Assembly: GCA_019426215.1 (NCBI GenBank)
Contig: CM033401.1
Location: 21,023,134-21,087,133 of the forward strand
Length of the DNA: 64,000 bases
From: Buddleja alternifolia
Lineage: Eukaryota; Streptophyta; Magnoliopsida; Lamiales; Scrophulariaceae
Direction of reading: 5' to 3'
Position numbers and translations under genes: made by a program. This document shows, in pieces, positions 45,557 to 56,531 of the stretch. Below the pieces are notes generated by a model. That model was not told where the DNA came from. It ran no database searches and saw only the letters and a program-made list of their open reading frames with translations. Each line of letters starts with the position of its first letter. Positions within the stretch are counted from its first letter, which is position 1.

Positions 45557-47794
45557 ATGGCTTTTAACAAAATGCCTAAGTTGGTAGAATCAAATTATGA
45601 TTCCTGGAAACTTAGAGCATTCGCATATTTATATTCGTGCGATAATGAAATGTGTGATGTGATTACAGATGGCCCCATTCAGATTATGAAAGTTGTAACT
45701 CGAGCCCCTAGAGCAATCGAGGCTACTCCAGATGGTTATGTCGAGAAACCTAAGTTAGAATGAACGCCAGATGATAGAAAAGTAGCTAATCTGGATAATG
45801 TCCGACGAAGTGCACTTTACCCAGCGTTAGGAGATAACGATGCATTGTTCAACAAGATCAAGCAATGTAAGACTTCCAAAGAAATATGGGATAAGTTGGC
45901 CATTGTGTGCAAAGGTTCAGCACAAATGAAGGAGAACAAGCTCTTCATAGCCATGCAAAGATTCGAGCATTTCAAAATGCAGCCCAGTGAGACGCTAGAA
46001 TAATTGGACGCAAGATTCACTTTGCTCATTACCGAGTTAGCGTCATTAGATAAAGAATTGACCTACAAGGAAATGGTCAATAAGATTTTCAGAAGTCTTC
46101 CAAGTAAATACTTGATCAAGACAGTTGCTATGAGAGAATCACAAACTTTGGAGACTCTTACTCCAGAACATGTGTTTTCAGAGTTAAAGGCATTTGAATT
46201 CGAGTTAGGTGGAGTCAGCGACACAACAACTTCAGTGACTGAATCAGGAGCATTAATCGCTACCACCAAAAATAAGGGTAAAGCGGTTAGTGAGGTTAAA
46301 CTGGTGGAATCAAATGAAGAAAAGGAAATGGCCTTATTAGTCAAGAAATTCAAGAAATTTCTAAGATATGAAAAGAGAAATCCTATTGGACAAAATTCAT
46401 TTCAAACTCCTTCCCCAGCACCAGCGCCTCAGTATCAAGCGCCAGTGTACTCCGCACCTCAACCAGTAGCGCCAGTTCCGTATCAAGCGCCTCCATCGCC
46501 TACTCAGAATCTCTCAGCGCCAGTTGGATCAAAGCGATTATCCACTGAACAGAAAATGAAAACTAATTTGTGTTATAATTGCAGGAAACCAGGGCACTAC
46601 CAGGTAAATTGCCCTTATCCAAATGTGTCTAAGCCCACAAGGCAAGACTATGTGGATAGAAACCAATTCAGGAGCAACCTTCGCCAACAAGGCTTGCTAG
46701 CGGAATCTGAACCATTCTTTGCACCTGAAGAGGATTTGGAATCATCAGATGAAAGTAGTGATGATGAGCCTACAAGCGACTCAGCATTGATTTGTCTCAT
46801 GGCAAGAGATGATGAAGCGTCTGATGAATCACTACCAGAGGTAACCAATGAATTATCTCATCCTCTTTCGTATGATGAATTACTTGACAAAGTTAATGAA
46901 TATTATAAAGATTGTCAAGAGGCCGCCAAAATATATCAAAACGATCTCGCTATTATCTCATCACTCACAAGAGATAAAGTAACACTCAAAGCAGAGTTGC
47001 AAGTTCAGCAACAATGCATTGAGAGGAACCAATCGCTTGAAAGTGAAATTACTCAATTCAAAAGCGATCTTGATATAATAGTCAAGAGAGAACCTGATCT
47101 GATTGCTAGACTTGCTAAATCAGAGCAACTCATCTCATCATTATCAAAAGCTTCTAGAAAGTTGGATAATGTGACTGAGGTAACTAGATTATTTGGTGAA
47201 AAGACCGGTTTAGGATGTGATAAATTTGGTAAACAACCTAATAAATCTAATGTTACGGCAAACAACAAAGGAATGGGTGTTACCTTTGTTAAGAAAAGTT
47301 CACAAAGCCAAACGCTAAATGAATCTAGCGACAATGGTACGCGACCAAATGAGAAAGCCAAAGCTGACTCAGGCAAGGGTAAGGCTAAAGCAAATGATTC
47401 ACAAAAACGGACTCATCCAAACGCTCAAAAGGCTAAGGATAAGTCTAATCACTGTGAGTCAAGCGCTAAGCGACTAGCACCAAAAGTGCAACCCAAGCCA
47501 GCGCTAAGGAAATACCAACGTCAATATCCAAGGCAGTCAAGATCATATTATCAATACTATGATGATTATGATTATGACTATGATTGCTACAATAATCGAG
47601 GATATTACTATACACCCAAAAAGCACACCCAAAAGAAGGTGAACAAAAAGCACACACGGCACAATGTGAAACCCAAAAAGGCCAGTATTCCTACAATGAA
47701 GACTTGACAGATATGGGTTCCTAAAGTTTTAATTCAAAACAAGGTTACTAACATCGAAGGACCCAAGAGCACATGGGTACCTAAGAAGAATTAG
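45557..47794 (+). pseudogene. Gag of element B, three premature stops
   Basis: It starts MAFNKMPKLVESNYDSWKL and stays in one frame for about 745 codons to TAG at 47792-47794. Premature stops lie at 45761 (TGA where A has Trp), 46001 (TAA where A has Gln) and 47705 (TGA where A has Arg), each explained by one transition. A complete zinc knuckle CYNCRKPGHYQVNC lies near 46571. The Pro/Ala/Gln linker before it is rich in CAAGCGCC. A coiled-coil-like region and a basic tail with a Tyr/Asp-rich stretch follow. It would be the particle protein. Confidence 0.9.
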
Positions 47795-47805
47795 AACTAT
47801 CCTTA

Positions 47806-50800
47806 ATGCAGGTACCTAGAGCCAGCATCGATACTTCAGTTTGGTATTTCAATAGCGGGTCATCAAGGCACATGACTGGATCAAAAGATCTCCTAGTCAA
47901 CTATCGAGCTACCAATGGTCCTCAAGTTATATTCGTTGATAACTCTAAAGGTAAAATCAAAGGTATAGGTATCATGCATAGGGGGAACATCGTGATTAGT
48001 GATGTATATTATGTTGAGGGTCTTAAGCATAATCTGTTGAGCATTAGTCAATTTTGTGATAAAGGCTTTGATGTTAAATTTTCAAGCGACTTCTGCTATG
48101 TCAACGACGCTAAGACTAAGTCTACTAAACTAAGAGGAAAAAGAACAAATAATGTGTATTTAGTAGATTGGGATTCTACATTTGATAACAACCCCACATG
48201 CTTTGTTGCTAAAAGTCAAAATGAATTGGGTTGGTTATGGCATAGAAAAATGAATCACCTCAACTTTAAGGCAATCTCTCAGTTAATATCACTAAATCTA
48301 GTAGAGGGATTACCTAAGGGTTCCTTTCAAAAGAATCGCTTATGTGATGCATGTCAAATGGGTAAACAAGTTAAATCATCTTTCAAGAAGAAACCATGTC
48401 TATCTACTTCTAGAGTCCTTGAACTATTGCATCTAGATTTGTTTGGTCCTATTCAAATCATGAGTGTTAGTGGTAAAAAGTACTCGCTAGTAATAGTTGA
48501 TGATTTCTCTCGCTATACATGGGTAGAATTTCTAGCGACCAAAGATGAAACTAGTGTCAAGCTCACAGCGCTAATCCGTCAACTGCAAAATTCAAAAGAT
48601 CTAAAGGTGACGAGAATTAGAAGCGATAGAGGAACTGAATTTACTAACCAATTTGTTGAGAAGTTTTGTACAGATTTTGGAATACTTCATGAGTATTCTG
48701 CTCCTAGAACACCTCAACAAAATGGAGTTGCTGAGCGACGGAACAGAACGCTTAAAGAAGCCGCTAGGACGATGCTTGCAGAGTCTAAGCTGCCTCAAAG
48801 GTTTTGGGCCGAAGCCATCAACACCGCTTGCTACACTCAGAACCGGTGTATGATCAACAAACAACATGAGAAGACTCCATATGAGTTGTGGAAGGGACGT
48901 AAGCCTAACGTTTCATATTTTCATGTATTTGGTTCAAAATGTTTCATTCATAATAATGGATCCCACAGCCTAAAGACTTTTGATCCTAAAGCGGATGAGG
49001 GAATCTTTCTAGGCTATGCCAAGAATGGAAAGAGTTTTCGCATCCTAAATAAGATCAAATCGAAGGTTGAAGAATCCATTCATGTTGTGTTTGATGATGC
49101 TAACCAAGAACCGAGTAAGGTTAATCCTGATGATGTAGGAATTGAAGATCTTGCCCAACAAGCGTCACAAATTAATCTTGATGATAATAGTGATAATGAG
49201 GATGATGAGATCTTTGTGCCTATTCCTAAGGTTACTCGTGAGGTTACAAATGATGATAAAGTCAGAATCGCTGATGATCATGAAGAGAATGATCATCAAG
49301 AGCAAATTGGAACTGTGAATGATGAAGCGACTGCGCAAGAGACAAATATGGATCAAGCGATTGATAACCAAGAGTCTCTCAACCCTTTCCAACCAGACCG
49401 TAAATGGCTTAGAGACCATCCACCAGAGCTAGTAATTGGAGATATGGAAGCACCTGTTAGAACTAGGTCAGCTACAATTAATGAGGCCATGTTCGCAAGT
49501 TTTCTATCTCAAATGGAACCAAAGAAAGTGGATGAAGCGCTCAGTGATTCAAGTTGGGTAGAAGCGATGCAAGAAGAGCTTAACCAATTTGAGAGAAATA
49601 AGGTTTGGACGCTAGTACCAAGGCCAACTCATCAAGGAGTTATTGGGACTAGATGGGTTTTTAGGAACAAAATGGACGAAGATGGCGTTGTTATAAGAAA
49701 CAAAGCTAGATTAGTCGCTCAGGGTTATTGTCAAGAGGAGGGTATTGATTTTGATGAGACATACGCCCCAGTAGCCCGTCTTGAAGCAATTAGGATGTTC
49801 CTAGCGTTTGCCGCATTCAACAAATTCACGGTGTACCAAATGGACGTGAAGAGTGCATTCTTGAATGGTAAACTCCAAGAAGAAGTCTATGTGGAGCAAC
49901 CTCCAGGATTCATCAACAACCATGGCAAAAGTATGGTCTACAAACTGGATAAGGCACTCTATGGCCTTAAACAAGCACCAAGAGCATGGTATGACACTCT
50001 CTCTATCTTCCTTATAGGTAAAGGCTTTTCAAAAGGCAGCGTTGACACAACGTTATTTAAAATTACCCATAATGAAGATATTCTCTTTGTCCAAATTTAT
50101 GTTGATGATATTATATTTGGTTCTACAAATAAGCGATTGTGTGAGGAATTTTCGAAAATGATGCAAGATCAATTTGAAATGAGCATGATGGGTGAATTAA
50201 CTTTCTTCTTAGGATTACAAGTTAAACAACTCCCTAATGGAATATTTATAAACCAAGTTAAATATACAAAAGATATGATTAAGAAATTTGGTAAGGAAAA
50301 TGCATCATCTTCAAAAATTCCAATGAGCCAAATGCTTAAGTTAGATAAAGATGAAAGTGAGAAGAAAATTGATATCACTAACTATAGAGGTATCATTGGA
50401 TCACTTCTTTATCTTACCGCTAGTAGACTAGATATTAAGTTTTCGGTATGCATGTGTGCACGCTTTCAAGCTGATCCTAGAGAATCACACTTAAATGCTG
50501 CCAAGAGAATCCTTAAATACCTAAAAGGCACACAAAGTGTGGGCTTATGGTATCCACGGGACTCTCCTTTTGAACTAATTGGTTATTCAGACGCAGATTT
50601 TGCAGGATGCAAAATAGATAGAAAAAGTACTAGTGGTACATGTCAATTTCTAGGTGATAGACTAGTTTCGTGGCATAGTAAGAAACAACAATCCATAGCG
50701 ACTTCTACCGCTGAAGCAGAATATGTAGCCGCTGGGAGCTGTTGTGCACAAATCCTTTGGATGAGGCAACAACTTAGAGATTATGGAACAATCCTAGGTC

Positions 50801-51045
50801 CTACCCCAATCCATTGTGATAACCAAAGCGCTTTAACTATGACCCAAAATCCTGTCCTTCATTCTAGAACTAAACACATTGACATTAGATACCATTTCTT
50901 GCGTGACGATGTTCAAAAGAAAGATATCTCCATGCACTTCATTGGAACTGACAAACAATTGGTAGATATCTTCACCAAAGCGCTCAACGAACAACGCTTT
51001 CTCACTTTGAGAAGTGAATTAGGTATGATTGATCTAAATGCTTAA
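47806..51045 (+). CDS. Pol polyprotein of element B, uninterrupted 1079 residues
   Basis: One open frame covers protease, integrase, RT and RNase H. The integrase zinc finger has His146, His151 and CDACQMGK; its core has DLFGP, DDFSRY and AERRNRT. RT has YVDDIIFGS (YVDD at 765-768). RNase H has DADFAGC, EAEY and CDNQSA, and the end is DIFTKAL...MIDLNA. The protease site, however, reads YFNSGSSRH: the catalytic Asp is Asn16 (AAT at 47851-47853), where element A has Asp. The protein would probably not be processed without help from another copy. Its frame is -1 relative to Gag, while in element A the two share a frame. The true N-terminus depends on how Gag-Pol is expressed. Confidence 0.93.
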   Translation: MQVPRASIDTSVWYFNSGSSRHMTGSKDLLVNYRATNGPQVIFVDNSKGKIKGIGIMHRGNIVISDVYYVEGLKHNLLSISQFCDKGFDVKFSSDFCYVNDAKTKSTKLRGKRTNNVYLVDWDSTFDNNPTCFVAKSQNELGWLWHRKMNHLNFKAISQLISLNLVEGLPKGSFQKNRLCDACQMGKQVKSSFKKKPCLSTSRVLELLHLDLFGPIQIMSVSGKKYSLVIVDDFSRYTWVEFLATKDETSVKLTALIRQLQNSKDLKVTRIRSDRGTEFTNQFVEKFCTDFGILHEYSAPRTPQQNGVAERRNRTLKEAARTMLAESKLPQRFWAEAINTACYTQNRCMINKQHEKTPYELWKGRKPNVSYFHVFGSKCFIHNNGSHSLKTFDPKADEGIFLGYAKNGKSFRILNKIKSKVEESIHVVFDDANQEPSKVNPDDVGIEDLAQQASQINLDDNSDNEDDEIFVPIPKVTREVTNDDKVRIADDHEENDHQEQIGTVNDEATAQETNMDQAIDNQESLNPFQPDRKWLRDHPPELVIGDMEAPVRTRSATINEAMFASFLSQMEPKKVDEALSDSSWVEAMQEELNQFERNKVWTLVPRPTHQGVIGTRWVFRNKMDEDGVVIRNKARLVAQGYCQEEGIDFDETYAPVARLEAIRMFLAFAAFNKFTVYQMDVKSAFLNGKLQEEVYVEQPPGFINNHGKSMVYKLDKALYGLKQAPRAWYDTLSIFLIGKGFSKGSVDTTLFKITHNEDILFVQIYVDDIIFGSTNKRLCEEFSKMMQDQFEMSMMGELTFFLGLQVKQLPNGIFINQVKYTKDMIKKFGKENASSSKIPMSQMLKLDKDESEKKIDITNYRGIIGSLLYLTASRLDIKFSVCMCARFQADPRESHLNAAKRILKYLKGTQSVGLWYPRDSPFELIGYSDADFAGCKIDRKSTSGTCQFLGDRLVSWHSKKQQSIATSTAEAEYVAAGSCCAQILWMRQQLRDYGTILGPTPIHCDNQSALTMTQNPVLHSRTKHIDIRYHFLRDDVQKKDISMHFIGTDKQLVDIFTKALNEQRFLTLRSELGMIDLNA

Positions 51046-51922
51046 ATCATAAAAGCATCATATCTTAATAGACATACCATTTAGGGGGAATCCACCTTAT
51101 GTTTATGTCTAAAGCATTTTGACAAAAATCTGAAATAAGTCATCAGTTTTAGGGGGAACTTTAAAATTGTACTTATAACAATTTATAAGCGACTGTGATC
51201 AAAAATGACTTTAAAAATATATGCACTGATCACTAGCGCTTATCTTTATGCATGACAAAGTCAATCTCTAAATAAAAATGTCATTTATAAATTCAAGCGA
51301 TTGACTTTATCTCAAACTTTACAAAATTAAATTTTGTTCTCCAAAAGTCTTAAGCGTTAAAGAGATTCCCACGTTAACGCTAAGAAAATTATTTTAAAAA
51401 TCATGCATAGTTTTCATCGCTAAAGGTAACGTGTGGATAAGTCCAAAAGACTAGATTTGATAACTACCCACACGTGCCTATCAAATCAAACTGACGGTTA
51501 TGATTCCTATCTAAACCTAGGCTGTTCAGTGACTGCACAAGTCTGAGTACGTGTCAGTGTACTATCAGGCGCGTGTATTTCACGCTGAAAATTTCAAAAT
51601 TTTTCAAACGTCTTTCAATTAAGAGGGTAACTGCGGATTCCAAAAACACTCTATTTTAACAGTTAACCTATTTTACAGCACTTTTGACATCCGTACTTAT
51701 GCATAAACGGCTCAGATTCAAATATTTCATTTTTTCAAAATTCAATGATGTCACACGTGGCAGTCATCTAAGCAACTGAAGAGTTATTTTTGCCTCTATA
51801 TATATTCTTCAAAGCTTTTACAGTCAGACTTTACCACTTCCAAAAATTCTCTCTGCTGTAAAATCTTCATCTCTCAAGGCAAAAACTTCTCTCTTTCTTT
51901 CAAAAGCTTCAAATTTTCAGCA
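51046..51922 (+). other. Spacer between pol and env-like gene of element B
   Basis: Non-coding. AGGGGGAA motifs at 51083-51090 and 51151-51158 mirror the pair in element A. A TATATATATTC at about 51797 lies about 125 bp before the env-like ATG, as a promoter might, but this is inference. Confidence 0.55.
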
Positions 51923-53208
51923 ATGGCACCCAAAGCTTCAAAATCTTCCAAATCATCCAAGTCTGCTACCGAAAAAACTTCCCGTGCTGAAAAACCAGTC
52001 ACGGTTAACGCCGGATTTCTGGTTAACTGGGACTACCTGTTTGATAACCAGAACTTTCCTCTTCGAACGTTTCTTCCACTCGTTCAAGAATCTGGTTTGA
52101 GAGATATGATCACTACTATTTTCAACTACTTTGAAGATGAATCTCTCTACTTTTTCAACAATGCCCAGATTTCTGAAGACGGAAATTCCATATCCTGCGT
52201 CTTCCCTTTTGCTAAAGAGACTTTTGTTCTCACCCCTTCCTTGATTTCTTCATTGTTGGTTCTACCAAATGATGGCACTGAGGTGGAACACGTCACTCTC
52301 GGAGATGCTACAAAAGTCTGGGAATTGGTCAAGAAAGAAGATGTTGATACTGCGTATGAGCCGAACTTCAAGAAGAATGATATGAAGGGCGAATACGTTA
52401 TTCTCGCGGATATATGCTCAAAGATGATCGAATGCAGAAAAGGGTCATTCGATAAAGTCATGAATATCCAATATAAAATGATGGTGGCCATTCTGACCAA
52501 ATTAAAGGTAAATTGGTCTCTCTACGTTTTTAATCGCTTCAAGGCAACTATGGCCAAGTCGGTGAATCCCAAGCCTTATGGGATTGTGTTAAGTCGTATT
52601 CTTAGCGCTTGCGGTTATGCAAAATCTTTTGGCAAAAAGATTCCAGCGACAAAATTCTACGGAAAGAAAATGATCGGTGAGTTGCAAAAGCCAAGGAAGA
52701 TAGGTGGTGCAGCTATTCCAAAAGAAGAGCGTGAGCGACTTCGTGTTTTAGGAGTTGTTCGTAGTGATGATGAAGATCAAGCGTCTTCCTCTTCATCATC
52801 ATCCTCTTCGTCCGAAGAAGAAGTGGTGGTCAAGCGACCTAAGAGAAAGATAGTTCTCAAAGTCGCTGAGCCATCCAAGCCAGCAAAGAAACAGAAGCCT
52901 GAACCCAAGAAGAAGAAGCCGGAGCCCAAAAAGAAGCAAAAGATTCCTTCTCCTTCTCCCTCTCCTAAATCTCCATCGCCTCCTCCAGCGTTTATCTTTT
53001 TCGTTCCCGAGGAAGAGAAAGTAGTAGAAGAAGAAGTACCGCTTGCACGAAGACGTACTCCTCTTTCTACTCCCACAGCATCCTCTAGCGCTTCAGCGAA
53101 ACCAGCGCTTAGAGAGTCAGTAAGCGTTCCTCCCTCTTGACGCTGTCCCCGAAATCAGCTCAGATCCTCAAGCCGCTACTCAATCTGAGAAGCTTTCTAG
53201 TGTCCAGG

Positions 53209-53289
53209 GTAAGTATTTGCAAAGCAAATTAGTTTACCCTTTCCTCGTTAGTCTCTAAGTTTCTAACACTAGGATAAAAACTCTTTCAG
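53209..53289 (+). other. Candidate intron 1 (81 bp) in the env-like gene of element B
   Basis: Donor CCAGG|GTAAGT, acceptor CTCTTTCAG. Phase 1, splitting a Gly/Ala codon. The interval is T-rich; the exon before it is in frame with the exon after it. Confidence 0.65.
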
Positions 53290-53478
53290 CGCAATGTGAA
53301 GCAGATATTCAATATGTTCTCAACACTCTTGAAGAACTAGATATTCCCATTCGTGCTGATCCAATAACTTCTTTTCTCAATTTAGAACCAGAAGAAGCAG
53401 AAGTCCCAGAGCCTGAGGAACCTGTCCCTAATATAGAAACAGATCAAGCGACTCAGTCAGTCGATGATATTCCTCAGG

Positions 53479-53557
53479 GTAAGCGTTTTAGTCTTTTTTT
53501 GTAATTTCTACTTAGTAGAAATTTTGCTTGCTTTTCTCAATCCCTTACATGTATCAG
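53479..53557 (+). other. Candidate intron 2 (79 bp) in the env-like gene of element B
   Basis: Donor CTCAGG|GTAAGC, acceptor ACATGTATCAG. Phase 1. Without splicing, the frame of the upstream exon hits TAA inside the interval. With splicing it continues into the part homologous to element A. Confidence 0.7.
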
Positions 53558-55811
53558 CTCAAGATGCATCTCAAGATGTACCTCAAGATGCACCAATCGC
53601 TGATGCCCCTCCACTCTCCGAGATTCCAGTTGAAATAGATGTGGATATGGCAACTGTTGTGGATATCGCTAAGGAAGCATCTCAAGCCCTTCCTGATGCT
53701 GAACCATCATCAGCTAGTGAAGCGACTTTAAACGCTGAGCGGTCGATAGAAGTGGCCCCCATCCCAACATTTCTTCCCGCGCGGATATACTCCAGATGTT
53801 GAATTCTATTATGCCGCCAGAGAACGAGACACTCAAATGCTTGCCGAGTTGGCAATACAATTTCAAACAACTCTCCATCGGGGCGATATGTCCAACTCTC
53901 ACAAGTTTGAAATTTTTGAGCGTATTGCCAATCTAGGACTATATAACTTGGAGCGTCTTCAATCACGCTTTGAGTATATTCGTCGTCCATTTTTCAACAG
54001 AGCTGACTTTGATCTTCAGCGTTTCAATTTAAACGGTCGCTCGGACGAGTCCTTTTATCCTCTGCGCCAAAGCAAGATTGTTTTCAAGAACCCCCACATG
54101 GGTGATTGGAACAAAAATCCAGATGAGGAAGATCTCATCAAGATAGGCTATTCGGCTCTCCCCTCCGTTGTCAAGCCTCCCCAGAACGCTCTCTCTCCTA
54201 ATCCACTTAAGTTATGGAAAGGTAAAGGACCGCTTGTTGCGGAGCGCCCAAATCCGATCAACTCGTGGATAGAAGATGAAGCTCGTGAATATCTAGGCAG
54301 ATTATGGGCTGACGACTATCATGAAGAGACGGAACATTTTGAGAAGTTCCTTGCAACTAATAAAGAGCAAAAGAAAGCGGACAAACTTGGAAAATGTTGG
54401 ATGATGAAAACAGCCAAGTGGGCTGAAGAATTTGTTCTTCACTTTTACACCATTGAAGAATTGATCAGATATCCCTTTTTGTTCGAATTCGGGATAGAGT
54501 ACCGACGCCGAGGTTATGCAATCCTTTTGCTTCAACAGCGTCAGATTATTGCAGGGAATGTTAGCGCTTTGCCACGATATAGACAACCAATCGAAAGCTA
54601 CATTCGCCAGCAACTTGCCTTATATAGCCAAGGCGGACGCTACGTTTTGCATCCTCATGCAGGGTTTGTTCAACGAGTCTTTCCTGACCTAAATAAAGAC
54701 GCTTCATCAAGTAAATGACCACTTTTTCCAGGCCAGAGTCAGATTCGTGTGGATGTTTCGAATGAACACGCTGAGTTCGCTGAGTTCCACAGAGAAATGA
54801 GAGCAGTGTTTGAAAATGCCCAAGCGCTGGACATCAGTTTCAATCACTATTCCGGGTGTTACAATTTCAGAGGATATACTCTCTTTAGTGAATCAAATAT
54901 TCAAGTGGCCAAGATGATCTCGCTGATTAGGCCAGTGGACCAAGAAGCAGCTCAAGCGCTTATGCCTTTGATTTTGGACTTCTTCAACTGTTATACTTCA
55001 GGGATTGCTTTACCGGAAGGTGTGCAACTTGCACTAAGTACCGAAGAGCGCGAAGACGCTATATTCTTTATCCCGTAATCTAGCCTGATCAGTCCAAGGC
55101 ATGTGATGGAAGCCCCCTCTGGGTCATTGGTATTAGAGAACCTTCTCCCCCAATCCAAATTATAGAAGAAGACATTGCTCCTACTGCGGAAGTCGCTCAA
55201 CATCCTGAGGCTTCTTTGCCAGATTCTTCTAGCACCCCGGTAGTCGAGCCCCCAGCGATTGTAGATCCTATCATGGATCAAGCGATTGAAGAAGTGCACG
55301 CTGAAATTGCTCAAGAGCCTGAAGAACCTTTTATCAGAGATAAATCCAAAGGTAAGGCTGCAGTTTCAAGTTCTTACGGACTTCTCCCATCCCCAGAGCT
55401 TTCTTCTTCTGATTCAGATTCCGAGAGCGATTCAGAAGCCAGAGACTTCAGACAGGCAGTCTGGAACTCGCTTACCAACATTGAGGGTTCCTGCTCCAAG
55501 ATCTTTGAGGCTGCTGATAGACATATCCGCATAGTGTCGGATACGCGGAGTCGTGATATTGGAAACGCTGCAAATAAAAGCACTATTGCTATCATGAAGA
55601 GCATATCACCTCTTATCGCTGAGCTCTCATCTAAATTCAACCATCACTTAGCTCAGAGCGCTTTAGCCGATACTAAAGACACGCTTCATCCGATGCCGCC
55701 GCTCAGAGTGTCGCTCAACAAGTTGCTCTTCTCGTCGAAAAAGTTAGACTCTTGCACCGAGATGTCGCTGAACTCAAGACCTCCCTTGATAATGTCAAGA
55801 AGGGGGAAGAT

Positions 55812-55895
55812 AAAGAAAAGTCCAAAGCGATTTCCAAGACAGATAATAAACATAAAGAAAAGTCCAAAGCGATTTCCAAGACAGATAATAAACAT
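55812..55895 (+). repeat. 42-bp tandem duplication in the env-like gene of element B
   Basis: AAAGAAAAGTCCAAAGCGAT begins at 55812 and 55854. The unit keeps the frame and adds 14 Lys-rich residues next to the coiled-coil candidate. Element A lacks it. Confidence 0.9.
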
Positions 55896-56517
55896 TGGCG
55901 TTCAATGTTCGAAGAATTAGTAAGCATTAAGAAAATGCTATCCAAGAAAAGAAAGCCAAGGTATTATCTCGAAAAGTACGGGCTTCCAGAGTTGGACCCC
56001 GAGTTCTTAGAAAGTATGGGATTTCCTACATATGCCGGACGGCTACAACGACCTATCAATTGGAGACCGTCAAATGATCGACAAAGAGATATCTATCATG
56101 ATTTAATTCGTGAACTTGGTATTCCACCAAGGGAATGGACGGAAAGGTTGTTAGAGCTAAATGAAAGCGCCAGACTTCGTAGGCATGTATGATGAAATTC
56201 AACATACAACGATGATTGACATCGATCGACTCTTGAAGGACTTAGCGTTAGAAGTTCTACAAGGCAAAGAAAGAGCGAAGCGACAGAAAAAGTGACTGGA
56301 TTCCTTTTATGATATTCTTTCAGTGTAAAACATGTATGCTTTAATTCTTTCAATGAATGAATGTTTTAACGCTGAAACATCTTGTTGAAGCTAATCTAAC
56401 TTTAGCTAACTTTACTAACTTTTCAAACGCTAACTTATATTCCTTTGGGCCTTTTCTTTTTAAAGTAACTCTTAAAAATATAAAAGAGTTATAAGAGTTA
56501 AAAGTCTTAACATCATC

Positions 56518-56531
56518 AAAAAGGGGGAAAT
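56518..56531 (+). other. Polypurine tract of element B
   Basis: AAAAAGGGGGAAAT lies directly before the 3' LTR start TGTTAGG. Confidence 0.88.

Larger units (their letters stand above)
51923..56192 (+). pseudogene. Env-like (accessory) gene of element B, with introns and breaks
   Basis: The ATG at 51923 opens MAPKASKSSKSSKS, a Ser/Lys-rich start, then a globular region homologous to element A (NWDYLFDNQ, ILADICSKMIECRKGSFDKV, RKIGGAA). A Ser run, Lys-rich and Pro-rich segments follow. A one-base slip before 53140 shifts the frame. Splicing at 53209-53289 and 53479-53557 would join three open segments. Later breaks are frameshifts near 53790, 55080-55210 and 55690-55750, and a TGA at 54716. 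The C-terminal part has an acidic Ser-rich stretch, a coiled-coil candidate, a 14-residue tandem repeat (55812, 55854) and a conserved end. No transmembrane segment is evident in the main frame. Confidence 0.72.

Noticed and set aside
54714..54734. GTAAATGACC...TTTTTCCAG as a third intron in the env-like gene of B
   Set aside because: Only about 21 bases long, too short for a plant intron; an in-frame TGA is the simpler reading.
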